DNA of 64,000 nt from an uncultured Ruminococcus sp. (GTDB lineage: Bacteria; Bacillota; Clostridia; Oscillospirales; Acutalibacteraceae): the NCBI GenBank assembly GCA_902789345.1, contig CADANT010000019.1, forward strand, positions 24,105-88,104. Reading direction: 5' to 3'. The notes beneath the pieces are model-generated. The model was not told the DNA's origin, searched no databases, and saw only the letters and a program-made list of their open reading frames with translations. A program made the position numbers and the translations under genes. Below, piece after piece: positions 9,783-19,093 of the stretch. How positions within the stretch are numbered: position 1 is the stretch's first letter; each line of letters begins with the position of its first letter.

Positions 9783-11723
9783 TTAACCCATTTGGCTCTC
9801 TGCTTCCTCTGCCTGCAGCTGTAGCTGCTCCCATTCTTCACATATTTCGGACTGCCTTTGTTGGTATTTTTCAAGAGCGTTTGTAAGCTCTAAAAGCTTG
9901 TCAAAGTCGCTTGCTGCGGCCGGGTCTGAAATTTGCTGTTGCACCTGCTCTATACTGCTGTCCAGGCTGTCCATTTCCTCTTCGCACCTGCGTATTTTTG
10001 TTTTTAGTTTGCGTAGGTTCGACTGCTGTTCTTTTCTGAGCTTGTACTCGTTTACCTTTGGCTTTTCTGCAGTGCCCCGCTTTACAGCTGTACCTGCACT
10101 GCTTTTTTCCTTTGACTTTTCAGCATAAAAGTCATAATTGCCAAGGTACTCTGTTATTCCGTTTTGGTCAAGGTACAACACCCTGTTTGCCAGCTTATTT
10201 ATAAAATAACGGTCATGAGAGATTATAAGCAGGGTACCGTCATAGTTTTTAAGGGTATTTTCAAGGGCCTCTCTTGAGCCTGTGTCAAGATGGTTTGTAG
10301 GCTCGTCAAGCAAAAGGAAATTGCCGCCTGCAAGCATTAGCTTAAGCAGTGCCACCCTTGCACGCTCGCCGCCGCTGAATGTGGAAAGCTGTTTAAACAC
10401 CTCGTCGCCCTTAAACAAAAACGAACCCAAAGCAGTGCGCACCTGTGTGTGCGTCATTTGCGGGAACATATCCCACACCTCGTCAAGTGCGGTTTTGTTA
10501 AGGTCCAGGCTTTCCTGCACCTGGTCAAAATAACCTGTGTCAACATTTACGCCGTATTCTATTCTGCCGGTGTCTGCATTTAGCTTGTGCATTAATATTT
10601 TAAACAGGGTTGTTTTTCCACAGCCGTTTGCTCCCAGTATAAATACACGCTCTTTTCGTTTAATGTCTAAATTAACATTTGAAAACAGCTTTTTGTTGCC
10701 AAAGGATTTGGAAAGGTTTTCTGTTTTTAGAACATCGTTTCCGCTTACACGCTTTGGCTCAAACCTAAAGTGTATGCTTTCAAGTGCTTGATCCTCCGGC
10801 TCTACCAGCTGTTCCTTTAGTTTGTCAGCCTGTTTTTGCTTGCTTTGGGCGGTAATATAATTATGGGCCTGTCCCCAACGCTTTTGCTGTTCTACTATGC
10901 CCTCAATACGCTTAATTTCCTTAAGGTCATTTTCGTATTTTTTACGCATATCATCAAGAATTTTCTCTTTTTTCTCTATAAACTCGCTGTAGCCGCCCTT
11001 GTAGCCTGTTATTTTTTTATGCTCAAGCTCGATAGTTTTGTTTGTTACTGCATCAAGAAAATATCTGTCGTGGGATATTATTATAGCCGCACCGTTAAAA
11101 TCCTTTATAAAGCTCTCCAGCCACTCTACAGACTGTATGTCAAGGTGGTTTGTAGGCTCGTCAAGGAGTAAAACATTTGCGCCGCACAAAAGCAGCTTTG
11201 CCAAACAAAGCTTTGAACGCTGACCACCGCTTAGCTTTCCTGTTTCTTTGTCAAATTCATCCTCTGCAAAGCCCAGTCCCAGCAGTGCCGACCTTGTGCG
11301 GCTTTTGTAGGTTAGTCCGCCGTTTCGTTCAAAATCCTCCTGCATTTGCAGGTGCTTTTCAATAAGGCGGTCACGCTCTTTTTCGTCATCTTCAAGCTCT
11401 ATAAGCACAGGCAGCTCCTCAAGCTCTTTTTCCTGCTGTATCAGCTTGTCAAAAACCGACAACAGCTCGTCGTAAATATTTCTTTCGGGAAAATTACAGG
11501 AGTGCTGTTCCAAATAGCCTACAACAGCGTCTTTGGAGTAATTAACACTACCCTCCGTAGGCTCTAAATTGTTGCTTAATATTTTAAAAATAGTTGTTTT
11601 ACCTACGCCGTTTGCCCCTATAAATCCTATTTTATCTCTTTGCTCCACCTCAAATGAAACGTCACTAAACAATGTACGCTCCACAAAGGTCATAGCTAAA
11701 TTTCTAACACTTAAAACAGCCAT
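9783..11723 (-). CDS. ABC-F family ATP-binding protein
   Basis: A 646-residue soluble protein with two ABC cassettes and no membrane spans, the layout of ABC-F translation factors that act in the ribosomal E site. Cassette 1 has Walker A GANGVGKTT near residue 35, signature LSGGQ near 165 and Walker B LLLDEP. Cassette 2 has GANGCGKTT near 365, FSGGE and a second LLLDEP. The linker between them is long and charged. The last ~80 residues form a coiled coil (LRKLKTKIRRCEEEMDSL). It most resembles housekeeping YdiF/Uup-like members rather than dedicated antibiotic-resistance ones, but sequence reading alone cannot exclude ribosome protection. The ribosome site is weak (AAAGAGAG). Confidence 0.88.
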   Translation of the reverse strand: MAVLSVRNLAMTFVERTLFSDVSFEVEQRDKIGFIGANGVGKTTIFKILSNNLEPTEGSVNYSKDAVVGYLEQHSCNFPERNIYDELLSVFDKLIQQEKELEELPVLIELEDDEKERDRLIEKHLQMQEDFERNGGLTYKSRTRSALLGLGFAEDEFDKETGKLSGGQRSKLCLAKLLLCGANVLLLDEPTNHLDIQSVEWLESFIKDFNGAAIIISHDRYFLDAVTNKTIELEHKKITGYKGGYSEFIEKKEKILDDMRKKYENDLKEIKRIEGIVEQQKRWGQAHNYITAQSKQKQADKLKEQLVEPEDQALESIHFRFEPKRVSGNDVLKTENLSKSFGNKKLFSNVNLDIKRKERVFILGANGCGKTTLFKILMHKLNADTGRIEYGVNVDTGYFDQVQESLDLNKTALDEVWDMFPQMTHTQVRTALGSFLFKGDEVFKQLSTFSGGERARVALLKLMLAGGNFLLLDEPTNHLDTGSREALENTLKNYDGTLLIISHDRYFINKLANRVLYLDQNGITEYLGNYDFYAEKSKEKSSAGTAVKRGTAEKPKVNEYKLRKEQQSNLRKLKTKIRRCEEEMDSLDSSIEQVQQQISDPAAASDFDKLLELTNALEKYQQRQSEICEEWEQLQLQAEEAESQMG

Positions 11724-11801
11724 ATGTCGCTCTCTTTCATTACTTAAAATTATCCATATTATATTTTAGCAAAACTGTAATTATAATGCAACCACAGCTA
11801 A

Positions 11802-11844
11802 ACACAGCCCTGCCGTACTGAAGCATAGTACGGCAGGGCTGTGT
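11802..11844 (-). terminator. 18-bp hairpin after the GH13 gene
   Basis: Perfect arms ACACAGCCCTGCCGTACT and AGTACGGCAGGGCTGTGT flank a 7-base loop, 26 bases downstream of the glucosidase stop. The U-run is poor in both directions, but the very stable stem and its position make it a likely terminator or mRNA 3' stabiliser. Confidence 0.65.
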
Positions 11845-11869
11845 AAAATATCTGTATTACTTCTGTAAT

Positions 11870-13423
11870 TTACTCTGCTGTTTTAAACAAAATAAAGCTT
11901 TGTGCGCCTAGTGTAAGCTTTCCGTTTTCAAGCTTTGCGTCACCTATTTGGTAAGCAACCTCTTTCTGCTTTACATCAAGCTCTACAGCAGTTTCATTTG
12001 CGCTTGGGTTTACACCTACTACAAAACTGCCTCTTTGGTAAACAAACGGATACTTGTTACGCTGTGCATACAGCACCTTAAAGTCACCGTCAGGGCCAAG
12101 GTCACTGTTGTTCTCACGGCGTATTTTTATTATATCCTTTACTGTGTTAAAAATAGAATTTGGATTATCCCGCTGGTTTTCAACTGTAGGTGCGTTTGGC
12201 ATACTGTCTACAGGCAGGTACAGGTTCTCCTTGTCAGCTGTAGAAAAGCCCAGGTTCTTGCCGTTTGTCCACTGCATAGGTGTACGAGAGCCTGTACGGC
12301 TAAAGCCGCCCTCTTTGCTTGTAAGCTCCTCCTGATAGCGCATACCTATTTCGTCACCGTAGTAAAGAAACGGTACGCCCGGCATTGTAAATATGGTACA
12401 AAAAGCAAGCTTTCTTGCTGTTTCGTCAAGATTTTTTGTCATTCTAGGAATGTCGTGGTTGCTGGTAAACATACTGATATAGCCGCAGTCCTTTGTAGCC
12501 TTTAGATTCGGCACATATTCGTCAGTAAATACAGTAACATCGCCCTTGCCGTTTTTACTGAAAAAGCTTCTGTCCTCGCCGTCTACCTCGTAACGGAACA
12601 GTGTGCTGTAGCCGTTGCCACGGTGGTCAAGGTAAAAGTCCATATGGAAGCCGCCCTTAAACAGTGAGCGTACAGGGTGACACCATTCAGATACCATTGC
12701 GGCATCAGGATATTCCTTGTCCAGCATTTCACGAATACCCTTCCAAATTCTGGCTGTAGCTACTTTCTCGTCATCATTTTTAACCAAAGAATCTGCCATA
12801 TCTACTCTAAAGCCGTCACAGCCTTTGTCAAGCCAAAAACGCATTATATCCTTTAGCGCCTCTACAGTAGCAAGACAATCCGGGTGGTCGCAAGGCAACT
12901 GCCACTCCGGGTGAGTTATTTCATAAAAGCCATAGTTAAGGGCAGGCTGTGAACAAAAATAATTTACCATATAGTTTGCGTCACGGTCTGTTATACCTAC
13001 CATCATTCTATACTGCGGCGGTGCGTCCCAAACAGACTTTGTCCAAATATATCTGTTAGACATTTCGTTTTTTACAGGCTTTTTGCTCTCTGTAAACCAT
13101 GGGTGTGTGTCAGAGGTGTGTCCCGGAACCAAATCAAGCAATATTTTTATGCCCTTTTGGTGGGCAACTTTAAACAGATTTTCCAAGTCCTCATTTGTAC
13201 CGTAGCGTGGTGCAACCTTTTTGTAGTCACGCACATCGTATCCGGCGTCCATAAAAGGTGAATCGTAGCAAGGGTTCATCCATATTGCATTACAGCCCAG
13301 GCTCTTAATATAATCCAGTTTTTCTATAATACCGTTAATATCTCCTATACCGTCACCGTTGCTGTCGTAAAAAGACTGTGGGTATATTTCATAAAAAACA
13401 GCGTCCTTTAACCATTGTGGCAT
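11870..13423 (-). CDS. GH13 alpha-glucosidase (oligo-1,6-glucosidase-like)
   Basis: A 517-residue glycoside hydrolase of family 13, probably cytoplasmic because there is no signal peptide. It starts with the typical WLKDAVFYEIYPQSFYDSNG. The beta/alpha barrel carries the four conserved regions: the nucleophile Asp in GFRVDMAD (about residue 202), the acid/base Glu in MVSEWCHP (about 243), and the transition-state Asp in FTSNHDIPRM (about 317). The short variant second domain ends FILFKTAE. The family hydrolyses terminal alpha-1,4 or alpha-1,6 glucosides of maltodextrins, which fits the malQ and glgP genes elsewhere in the window; exact bond preference is not decided by these motifs. GGAGG precedes the start. 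It appears monocistronic. Confidence 0.88.
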   Translation of the reverse strand: MPQWLKDAVFYEIYPQSFYDSNGDGIGDINGIIEKLDYIKSLGCNAIWMNPCYDSPFMDAGYDVRDYKKVAPRYGTNEDLENLFKVAHQKGIKILLDLVPGHTSDTHPWFTESKKPVKNEMSNRYIWTKSVWDAPPQYRMMVGITDRDANYMVNYFCSQPALNYGFYEITHPEWQLPCDHPDCLATVEALKDIMRFWLDKGCDGFRVDMADSLVKNDDEKVATARIWKGIREMLDKEYPDAAMVSEWCHPVRSLFKGGFHMDFYLDHRGNGYSTLFRYEVDGEDRSFFSKNGKGDVTVFTDEYVPNLKATKDCGYISMFTSNHDIPRMTKNLDETARKLAFCTIFTMPGVPFLYYGDEIGMRYQEELTSKEGGFSRTGSRTPMQWTNGKNLGFSTADKENLYLPVDSMPNAPTVENQRDNPNSIFNTVKDIIKIRRENNSDLGPDGDFKVLYAQRNKYPFVYQRGSFVVGVNPSANETAVELDVKQKEVAYQIGDAKLENGKLTLGAQSFILFKTAE

Positions 13424-13522
13424 TTTTTATTCCTCCAGTTTATATACTTATTTTATAACGCACCGTCAATTAATACATTTAAAAATACAGGTGCTTAACA
13501 CAAGATTACTTTACAAAATTAA

Positions 13523-14323
13523 TTAGAAGATTTCAAGTAGTTTCAGTGCATTTTTACAAAATATTTTCATTTTATCTTCCTCAGAAAAGCCAAAGCCGTT
13601 TATTCTGTTTACCGACTCTGTGCGGTCTGTCCAGGGTGTATCTGTGCCGAACAAAATATGCTCCGGATTCATAGCCGAGTATATTTTTCTGAGCTTACTT
13701 TCTTCCATATATCCTATGGAGTAGCTTGTGTCAATATAAATTTCCGGCTGATTAACAAGATACTTCAGAACTTGGTCACTGTACAAATATCCGCCTGAAT
13801 GTGCCGCAACTATTTTGCCACCCTTTAACTTTGGCAAAATATCATACAGCATTTTAGGCGTACTGTGTACACAATTTTTATGTGATAAATCTACGCCCAT
13901 ATGAATAGTAATAATTAAGCCAAGCCCTACGGCGTAGCTAAGCATATCTGCCATTTTAGAGTCGTCTAAATTTACACCCATAAAGTCAGGGTGTACCTTT
14001 ATTCCCTTGAGCTTGTAGGTATATTTAATTTTTTTAAGCTCCTCCTTGTAGTCGCTGTAATAGGGGTGGACACTGCCAAAGGAAATAATGCCGCCTATTT
14101 GGTTATTGCTGCTGGCAACGGAGTTTATAGTAGGTGTATTTTGAGGCTTTACCGCTATAGGCTGTACCACGCTAATGTCTATATTAGCCCTATGTGCAGT
14201 TTTAAGCAGGTCGCTTACCGTACCGTCTGCGTAGGCTTTTGTTCCGCCGGTTTCCTCTAAAGAGGACACTGCATGTTGAGCCAAAGCGTCGGGAAAACAG
14301 TGGGTGTGAAAATCTATTATCAT
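13523..14323 (-). CDS. Amidohydrolase-family metal-dependent hydrolase
   Basis: A 266-residue TIM-barrel amidohydrolase (amidohydro-rel type, as in ACMSD/TatD-like decarboxylases and hydrolases). The start at 14323 (MIIDFHTHCFPD) has AGGAGG 6 bases upstream; an upstream in-frame Met has none. Metal ligands are visible as HTH near residue 5, HMG around 132, AAHSGG in the middle, and the late Asp in FGTDTPW. The substrate is unknown. It is a stand-alone gene divergent from the MecA-like gene, so context does not help. It could be annotated as a TatD-like or an uncharacterised COG2159 hydrolase. Confidence 0.8.
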   Translation of the reverse strand: MIIDFHTHCFPDALAQHAVSSLEETGGTKAYADGTVSDLLKTAHRANIDISVVQPIAVKPQNTPTINSVASSNNQIGGIISFGSVHPYYSDYKEELKKIKYTYKLKGIKVHPDFMGVNLDDSKMADMLSYAVGLGLIITIHMGVDLSHKNCVHSTPKMLYDILPKLKGGKIVAAHSGGYLYSDQVLKYLVNQPEIYIDTSYSIGYMEESKLRKIYSAMNPEHILFGTDTPWTDRTESVNRINGFGFSEEDKMKIFCKNALKLLEIF

Positions 14324-14458
14324 AAAAAATCCTCCTATAGTGTAAGGTGTAACGCAGATTATATGCAAAACCCGGCAAAGTATTTACTACAAAATATCCG
14401 TTTTTTCTAAGGACAGCCCTTTTATACATAAAAATTTTTACCAACTAAAAATTACAAC

Positions 14459-14487
14459 TTGCAAACAGTATGTACCTTTAATATTAT
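14459..14487 (+). promoter_or_regulatory. Promoter of the MecA-like gene
   Basis: TTGCAA (14459-14464), a 17-base spacer and TATTAT (14482-14487), about 45 bases before the start codon. Reading of hexamers only. Confidence 0.5.
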
Positions 14488-14537
14488 ATAGAGTAGACAC
14501 TACTTATTTTTTAACAGAAAGGATAGGTAATACAGCT

Positions 14538-15119
14538 ATGAATATAGAAAAGCTTGATGAAAAGAGAGTATTATTTGACCTTTGCCTTGAAGATATGAAG
14601 CTTCTTTCTATTGAGTATAACAGCCTAAACGCAAAAAGCCCATATAACAGAAAAATAATAAACAGCCTTATAGATATAGCAAAAATTAAAACAGGCACTC
14701 TGCACACACGGTATTCGGGAATATTTGTAGAGGCTATGCCCTACGACGGCGGCTGTTTTATACTGATTACCCTTAATAAAAATAAAAACCGCAAAAAGAA
14801 ATACAAGGTTGTGAAAAAGGAATTTCGCTGTGTATTTTCCTTTGACAGCTGTGAAAATATGCTGTGCGCCATAGAAAAGCTTCACAAGGCAAAGCACCGC
14901 AGCAGCTGTATAAGCAAGCTTATTTACTGCAACGACTGCTATCATCTTTTGCTTTCTTCACTGCGCCCTATAAACACCGGTATGTCGCACATTATAAGTG
15001 AATATTCGGGAAAACGCAGTACAAACAAAATATTTATATCGTATATACTTGAACACGGAAAAACGCTTGAAAAAAACAACGCAATAGAAAAAATAGGCAC
15101 TGCATTATGCAAATCTTAA
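14538..15119 (+). CDS. mecA: MecA-family adaptor protein (ClpC adaptor-like)
   Basis: A 193-residue protein resembling MecA/NegD, the adaptor that delivers substrates to ClpC in Firmicutes. The N-terminus (MNIEKLDEKRVLF) and the stretch ending FVEAMPYDGGCFIL match the N-terminal MecA domain. The C-terminal domain is recognisable from FSFDSCENMLCAIEKL, then a YCNDCYHLLL strand, and finally YILEHGKTLEKNNAIEKIG, very close to the usual MecA ending. It is shorter than B. subtilis MecA (218) because the acidic linker is reduced and replaced by a basic KNKNRKKKYK stretch. Whether a ClpC partner exists cannot be seen here. It is transcribed alone and convergent with rpe. Confidence 0.75.
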   Translation: MNIEKLDEKRVLFDLCLEDMKLLSIEYNSLNAKSPYNRKIINSLIDIAKIKTGTLHTRYSGIFVEAMPYDGGCFILITLNKNKNRKKKYKVVKKEFRCVFSFDSCENMLCAIEKLHKAKHRSSCISKLIYCNDCYHLLLSSLRPINTGMSHIISEYSGKRSTNKIFISYILEHGKTLEKNNAIEKIGTALCKS

Positions 15120-15146
15120 TGAGCATAACACAGTGCTTAGTACCGT

Positions 15147-15177
15147 AAGCCTTAGGCGTTATCGCTTAAGGCTTTTA
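15147..15177 (+). terminator. Terminator of mecA inside the 3' end of rpe
   Basis: Arms AAGCCTTAGGCG (15147-15158) and CGCTTAAGGCTT (15163-15174) pair with one mismatch, followed by TTT. The hairpin lies within the last codons and stop of the convergent rpe gene, so the coding and terminator functions overlap. Confidence 0.7.
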
Positions 15178-15808
15178 ATTCTTCTATAGCCTTTTTAGGG
15201 TCGTCGGCTTTAAACACACCTGTGCCGGACACGCAAATGTCTATGCCTGCCTTGGCACACTGTTGTATTGTACCTGCGTTAATTCCGCCGTCTGCCTCAA
15301 GCACAATGCTTACTCCCTGCCTTTGTGCCTCTGCTTTAATTTCTGCTGCCTTTGGCAGCATATCTGCCATAAAGGATTGTCCGCCAAAGCCCGGCTCTAC
15401 AGTCATAATAAGCACCATATAAATATCCTTTAAGTACGGGAAAACCGCACTTGCCGGTGTATTTGGCTTTATAACCAAGCCTGCCTTTACTCCGGCGCCG
15501 TTTATTTTGTCGATAGTCTTTTGTATGTCTGACTTTGCCTCTACATGAAATGTAATTATATCTGCCCCGGCGTTTACAAAATCATCGGCATAATCAAGGG
15601 GATTGTCAATCATAAGATGCACATCAAAGGGAACATCTGTAAATTTTCTTACAGCCTTTATTACAGGGGCACCAAAGGTTATGTTTGGTACAAAGGCACC
15701 GTCCATAACATCAAGATGCATATAGTCGGCGCCTGCCTTGTCCATTCTGACAATTTCCTCGCCCATTTTTGAAAAGTCACAGGATAATAAAGATGGTGCT
15801 ATTTTCAT
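15152..15808 (-). CDS. rpe: Ribulose-phosphate 3-epimerase
   Basis: Interconverts ribulose 5-phosphate and xylulose 5-phosphate in the pentose phosphate pathway. With the start at 15808 (MKIAPSLLSCDF; GGAG 9 bases upstream) it has 218 residues, a normal length. An in-frame ATG five codons earlier lacks a good ribosome site. Visible catalytic features are Ser7, His31 and Asp33 in HLDVMDG, His64 in FDVHLMID, the MTVEPGFGGQSF loop, and Asp173 in EADGG. It follows the pseudo-P-type ATPase gene by 44 bases on the same strand. The end overlaps the mecA terminator. Confidence 0.95.
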   Translation of the reverse strand: MKIAPSLLSCDFSKMGEEIVRMDKAGADYMHLDVMDGAFVPNITFGAPVIKAVRKFTDVPFDVHLMIDNPLDYADDFVNAGADIITFHVEAKSDIQKTIDKINGAGVKAGLVIKPNTPASAVFPYLKDIYMVLIMTVEPGFGGQSFMADMLPKAAEIKAEAQRQGVSIVLEADGGINAGTIQQCAKAGIDICVSGTGVFKADDPKKAIEELKALSDNA

Positions 15809-15852
15809 TTTAGTTTTCTCCATTCATTTACAAATTTCACTTATAAAAAATA

Positions 15853-18800
15853 CTATGGCTTTTGAATAAGGGGTACAAACACAGAGGCAAGCACCCAAAA
15901 CAGCATAAAGCACAAGAGCTCAAATGCGTTCATACATTGGTCGCCTGAAGCCAACGCAACGGCAGAGGTTGCAAGAGCACCTGTTATAATACCCAAAGCC
16001 TGAATAATAACCGCTATGTTTATATTGGACCTTATTTTTATACAGCCCACAACGGCACGGGCAAGGGAATACAGTTTGCCTCTTGTACCGATATAACACC
16101 TTGCCTTGCGGCTTTTTTCTTTTATAGCGGCCTTGCAGATATTACCAAGTGAATTCGGCAATATTTTAACAGAGCCAATATGCAAATCATAATCTGCGGC
16201 AATGCGCTTAGCAGTAATGTTAGGGTCGGCAGTGCGGACTATTACCGACACGCCGTTGTCCTCCAGGCGGCAAAACTCTTTCTTTATCTTTTCATCAGGA
16301 GCATACGCCGTAACCACCATGGCCACAAGCTGACCTGCATTGGCAATATATGTAACATTTCTGTGTTCATCTAGGAAAGGGCGCTCCTCCTCGTATGGCG
16401 GAACCTCCACTCCGTATTTTTCCAACAGCTCTCGTCTGCCTATAAGCACACGCTCACCGCCTATCCAGCCAAGCAAGCCCTTGTTTTCTTCAAACTTAAT
16501 GCTGTCTACATATGGCAGACTGTCTTCTTTACTGCTGATAACCTCTGAAAATACATAGGTCAGAGAGGTATTTGCAACCCTTAGCACCGCCGCCGCATTC
16601 AGCAAGCAGGACTCAAGGTTAAATGTAACATAAGGCTTTAAAGCCACCAGCTTAACAGAGTTTCTCGGATAAAGCTCTCTGCTGTCGGTCATAATAGCCG
16701 CAGTGTCAACAAACTGTGTTACCGCAGGATAACCTACTATCATAGCATCACTGCGTATAGCCTTTTTACACAACAGCTTCATAGGCAGATTTACCGCAAT
16801 CATACAAGCCGCCGGTATGCACAAACAGGACACCATAGCAAATGCCGAGAAAGCCCCGGACACGCTTTTATAAATTATACCGTGTGCAATAGCAACAATT
16901 ACGGCGCACACCAAACCAATAAGAGAAAATTTTGACGCCATTGTTTCACTTGGGTCTTTTGCTCTTGAAAGTTTTAAAAAGTTGCTGTAGAACAAGGTTC
17001 TTCTTTGGTAGGCGATTATAGGGTCTGCCGCATTTGTGCCGTGTACCATTTTTTCGGCACTCTTTTTATCGTTTAATATTGCCGCCGCATACTTACGCCT
17101 ATCCTGCGCAACAAATCTGAAATTATCCTTAATTCTTAGCTCCATTATAAGCTTACCTAAGGAATTAAGCGCTAAAGCAAACAGCACCAAAATTACATAC
17201 AAACACTGTCCGCCGTAGTAGAAGTCCTGACTGTCAAAAAATGCTACTACGCACTGTATAAGCGTCGCAACTACGGCTACAGACACCGCCGTATCTGAAT
17301 TGCCTTTAAAACCAAGCAAAGGTATAAGACCGTTTTTTACCGTTACTGCCGACACACCTACTGCTATACACAGCAATACAAGGTTTGACACACAGTAAAT
17401 CATATCTGCGTTTGCAATAATATCTTCAAAGGAATTTGCAAAAAAGCGCTGAATAACAGCTACACACATTGCTACAGCAAATATAATACCCACTACAAGG
17501 GTTCTGAAAAACAGCTTGCGTATGTTCATATTAATTTCTACCATTACCGCCCTTGCGTCCTGAGGAGTTTCGTAATCCTCTATTGGCTCTGCGTCAAGAG
17601 GATTGTCGGTAGAAACGCTGTATGCCGCTGACGAACCATATTCGCCAAGCATTTTGTCCTGTGCCGATTTCTTCTTTTCGTTTTCCTTAATCAGCTTTTT
17701 CAGCTGTTTTTTCTTTTCTTTTTTTGCAAGCTTCGCTTCTTTTTCTTTTAGCTTTTTCAGCTGTTTTTCGCTTAGCTTTTCTTTTTTGCCGCTTTTGTTC
17801 TTTTCTTCGGCATCCTGTTGCTCCTCGCCGTCAAGATCCTCTTTTAGGTCTGCATTGTCAATAAGAATATTATCGTCACTTTCATCTTCCTGCAGTACCT
17901 TCGCCTCGTTTGCAGGTGCTTCAAAGGATTCGTCAATTTCATCAGCTGTACTTGTAAAGCTTGTAGTAGCTGTGGTAATTATTTCTTCCTGTAAAGCCTC
18001 CTCCTGTTTTCTGGCCTGTTCAGCCTTTTTGGCCTCCAGCACCTCCGGCTCCAAATACGCCTCGTAAGCTTTCATAAGTATTGGCGAAAGCTTGCCTATT
18101 TCAACATTGAAGGCCTCGGAGGCGGTTTCAATGGTATACATAGGCTCTATGTCGCCCTCTATAAATATGTTTCCGTTTACCTTTTGCACGGTGGCAAAGC
18201 TCATATCAATATCGGCTATAGGTGCCGTATCTTTTTTAGGCCGGCTGTTGTCGGTATTGTCAGAAACAGCAGGCTCCGGGCTTGATTCGTTGCTGATATG
18301 TACTTTACTTCCTTTGGGCTGTTTATTATCCTGATTAATTACAGGTGATTTTTCTGAATCGGAATTATTTTTTTGAGCAAGCAAAGTATCCGAAAGTTCT
18401 TCGTCACTTACATATTCGTCAGGCTTAGCGTTAAGCGCCTGTCCTATTTTGAATATTGAATTAAAAAGGGACTTCTTCTTTTTCCTTGGCCTTTTTTCCG
18501 GTTCTTTTGTCAGCTTGTCCAGGTCATACAGCTTCTCGTTTTCCTGGGCCAGTTCTTCATATGCGTCGTCCTCGTACGCATCGTCTGCGTCATCGTCGTC
18601 CTCATCATCCTCAGGCTCTTCTTCTTTTTTATTTCTTTTGTTTACAAGCTTTCCGGATTTCTTTTTCTTTTTTTCGTCACTCTTTTTTTCTTTGTTTTTC
18701 TCCTGCTCAACCCTTTCGTGACTGCCTACAAGCTCTACATCATCCTCATTTTCCACTGCCGTTTCCTGCCGGTCGCTTTCTTGACTTTCGTCAAAGTGGG

Positions 18801-19029
18801 GGTCGCTGTCAACTATTTTTAAAAACGGCTTTCGTGGTTTATCCTGTTTTTCGTTATCAGAATCGGTTTGAGCAACCGTTGCTTTTTTTCTGCCCTTTGG
18901 AGCAGGCGGTACAGCCTCCTTAAGGGTTCGTTTTTCTCTTTCTCTTTGCTCAATAACATCCTTTTCCGTAGTAGTTACAAGCTTTTTTAATTTATCCAGA
19001 AATCCATTCTTTTCTTTATCCTTATCCAA
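15853..19029 (-). CDS. Large membrane protein resembling a catalytically dead P-type ATPase
   Basis: About 1058 residues. Residues 1-505 are highly charged and low complexity (runs of K/E/D, an Asp/Glu block near 140-160), predicted cytosolic. Then about eight membrane spans follow in a 4+2+2 pattern like P1B ATPases. The fifth-sixth spans carry CLCIPAACMIAVNLPM, which aligns with the CPC-ALxxATP helix. Where DKTGTLT is expected there is TDSRELYP (about 784-791). The usual TGDN is RTADPN (about 935). No TGE and no GDGxND loop is visible. So the fold is retained but phosphorylation and ATP hydrolysis residues are lost. Start is uncertain: TTG at 19029 or 19038, with only AAGAG upstream. It lies between rlmB and rpe. 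Function unknown. Confidence 0.7.
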   Translation of the reverse strand: MDKDKEKNGFLDKLKKLVTTTEKDVIEQREREKRTLKEAVPPAPKGRKKATVAQTDSDNEKQDKPRKPFLKIVDSDPHFDESQESDRQETAVENEDDVELVGSHERVEQEKNKEKKSDEKKKKKSGKLVNKRNKKEEEPEDDEDDDDADDAYEDDAYEELAQENEKLYDLDKLTKEPEKRPRKKKKSLFNSIFKIGQALNAKPDEYVSDEELSDTLLAQKNNSDSEKSPVINQDNKQPKGSKVHISNESSPEPAVSDNTDNSRPKKDTAPIADIDMSFATVQKVNGNIFIEGDIEPMYTIETASEAFNVEIGKLSPILMKAYEAYLEPEVLEAKKAEQARKQEEALQEEIITTATTSFTSTADEIDESFEAPANEAKVLQEDESDDNILIDNADLKEDLDGEEQQDAEEKNKSGKKEKLSEKQLKKLKEKEAKLAKKEKKKQLKKLIKENEKKKSAQDKMLGEYGSSAAYSVSTDNPLDAEPIEDYETPQDARAVMVEINMNIRKLFFRTLVVGIIFAVAMCVAVIQRFFANSFEDIIANADMIYCVSNLVLLCIAVGVSAVTVKNGLIPLLGFKGNSDTAVSVAVVATLIQCVVAFFDSQDFYYGGQCLYVILVLFALALNSLGKLIMELRIKDNFRFVAQDRRKYAAAILNDKKSAEKMVHGTNAADPIIAYQRRTLFYSNFLKLSRAKDPSETMASKFSLIGLVCAVIVAIAHGIIYKSVSGAFSAFAMVSCLCIPAACMIAVNLPMKLLCKKAIRSDAMIVGYPAVTQFVDTAAIMTDSRELYPRNSVKLVALKPYVTFNLESCLLNAAAVLRVANTSLTYVFSEVISSKEDSLPYVDSIKFEENKGLLGWIGGERVLIGRRELLEKYGVEVPPYEEERPFLDEHRNVTYIANAGQLVAMVVTAYAPDEKIKKEFCRLEDNGVSVIVRTADPNITAKRIAADYDLHIGSVKILPNSLGNICKAAIKEKSRKARCYIGTRGKLYSLARAVVGCIKIRSNINIAVIIQALGIITGALATSAVALASGDQCMNAFELLCFMLFWVLASVFVPLIQKP

Positions 19030-19093
19030 TATTATCAACTCTTTTCTAAAACGGATAATCAGTCATTATACTCCTGTATTTATTAAACGGGGA

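Noticed and set aside
9665..9874. Basic 69-codon frame overlapping the end of the ABC-F gene
   Set aside because: It lies mostly in another frame of the ABC-F gene, has no ribosome site and no recognisable protein pattern.
17603..18721. Ser/Phe-rich frames opposite the pseudo-ATPase
   Set aside because: They arise from the Lys/Glu-rich coding strand read backwards and have no start signals.
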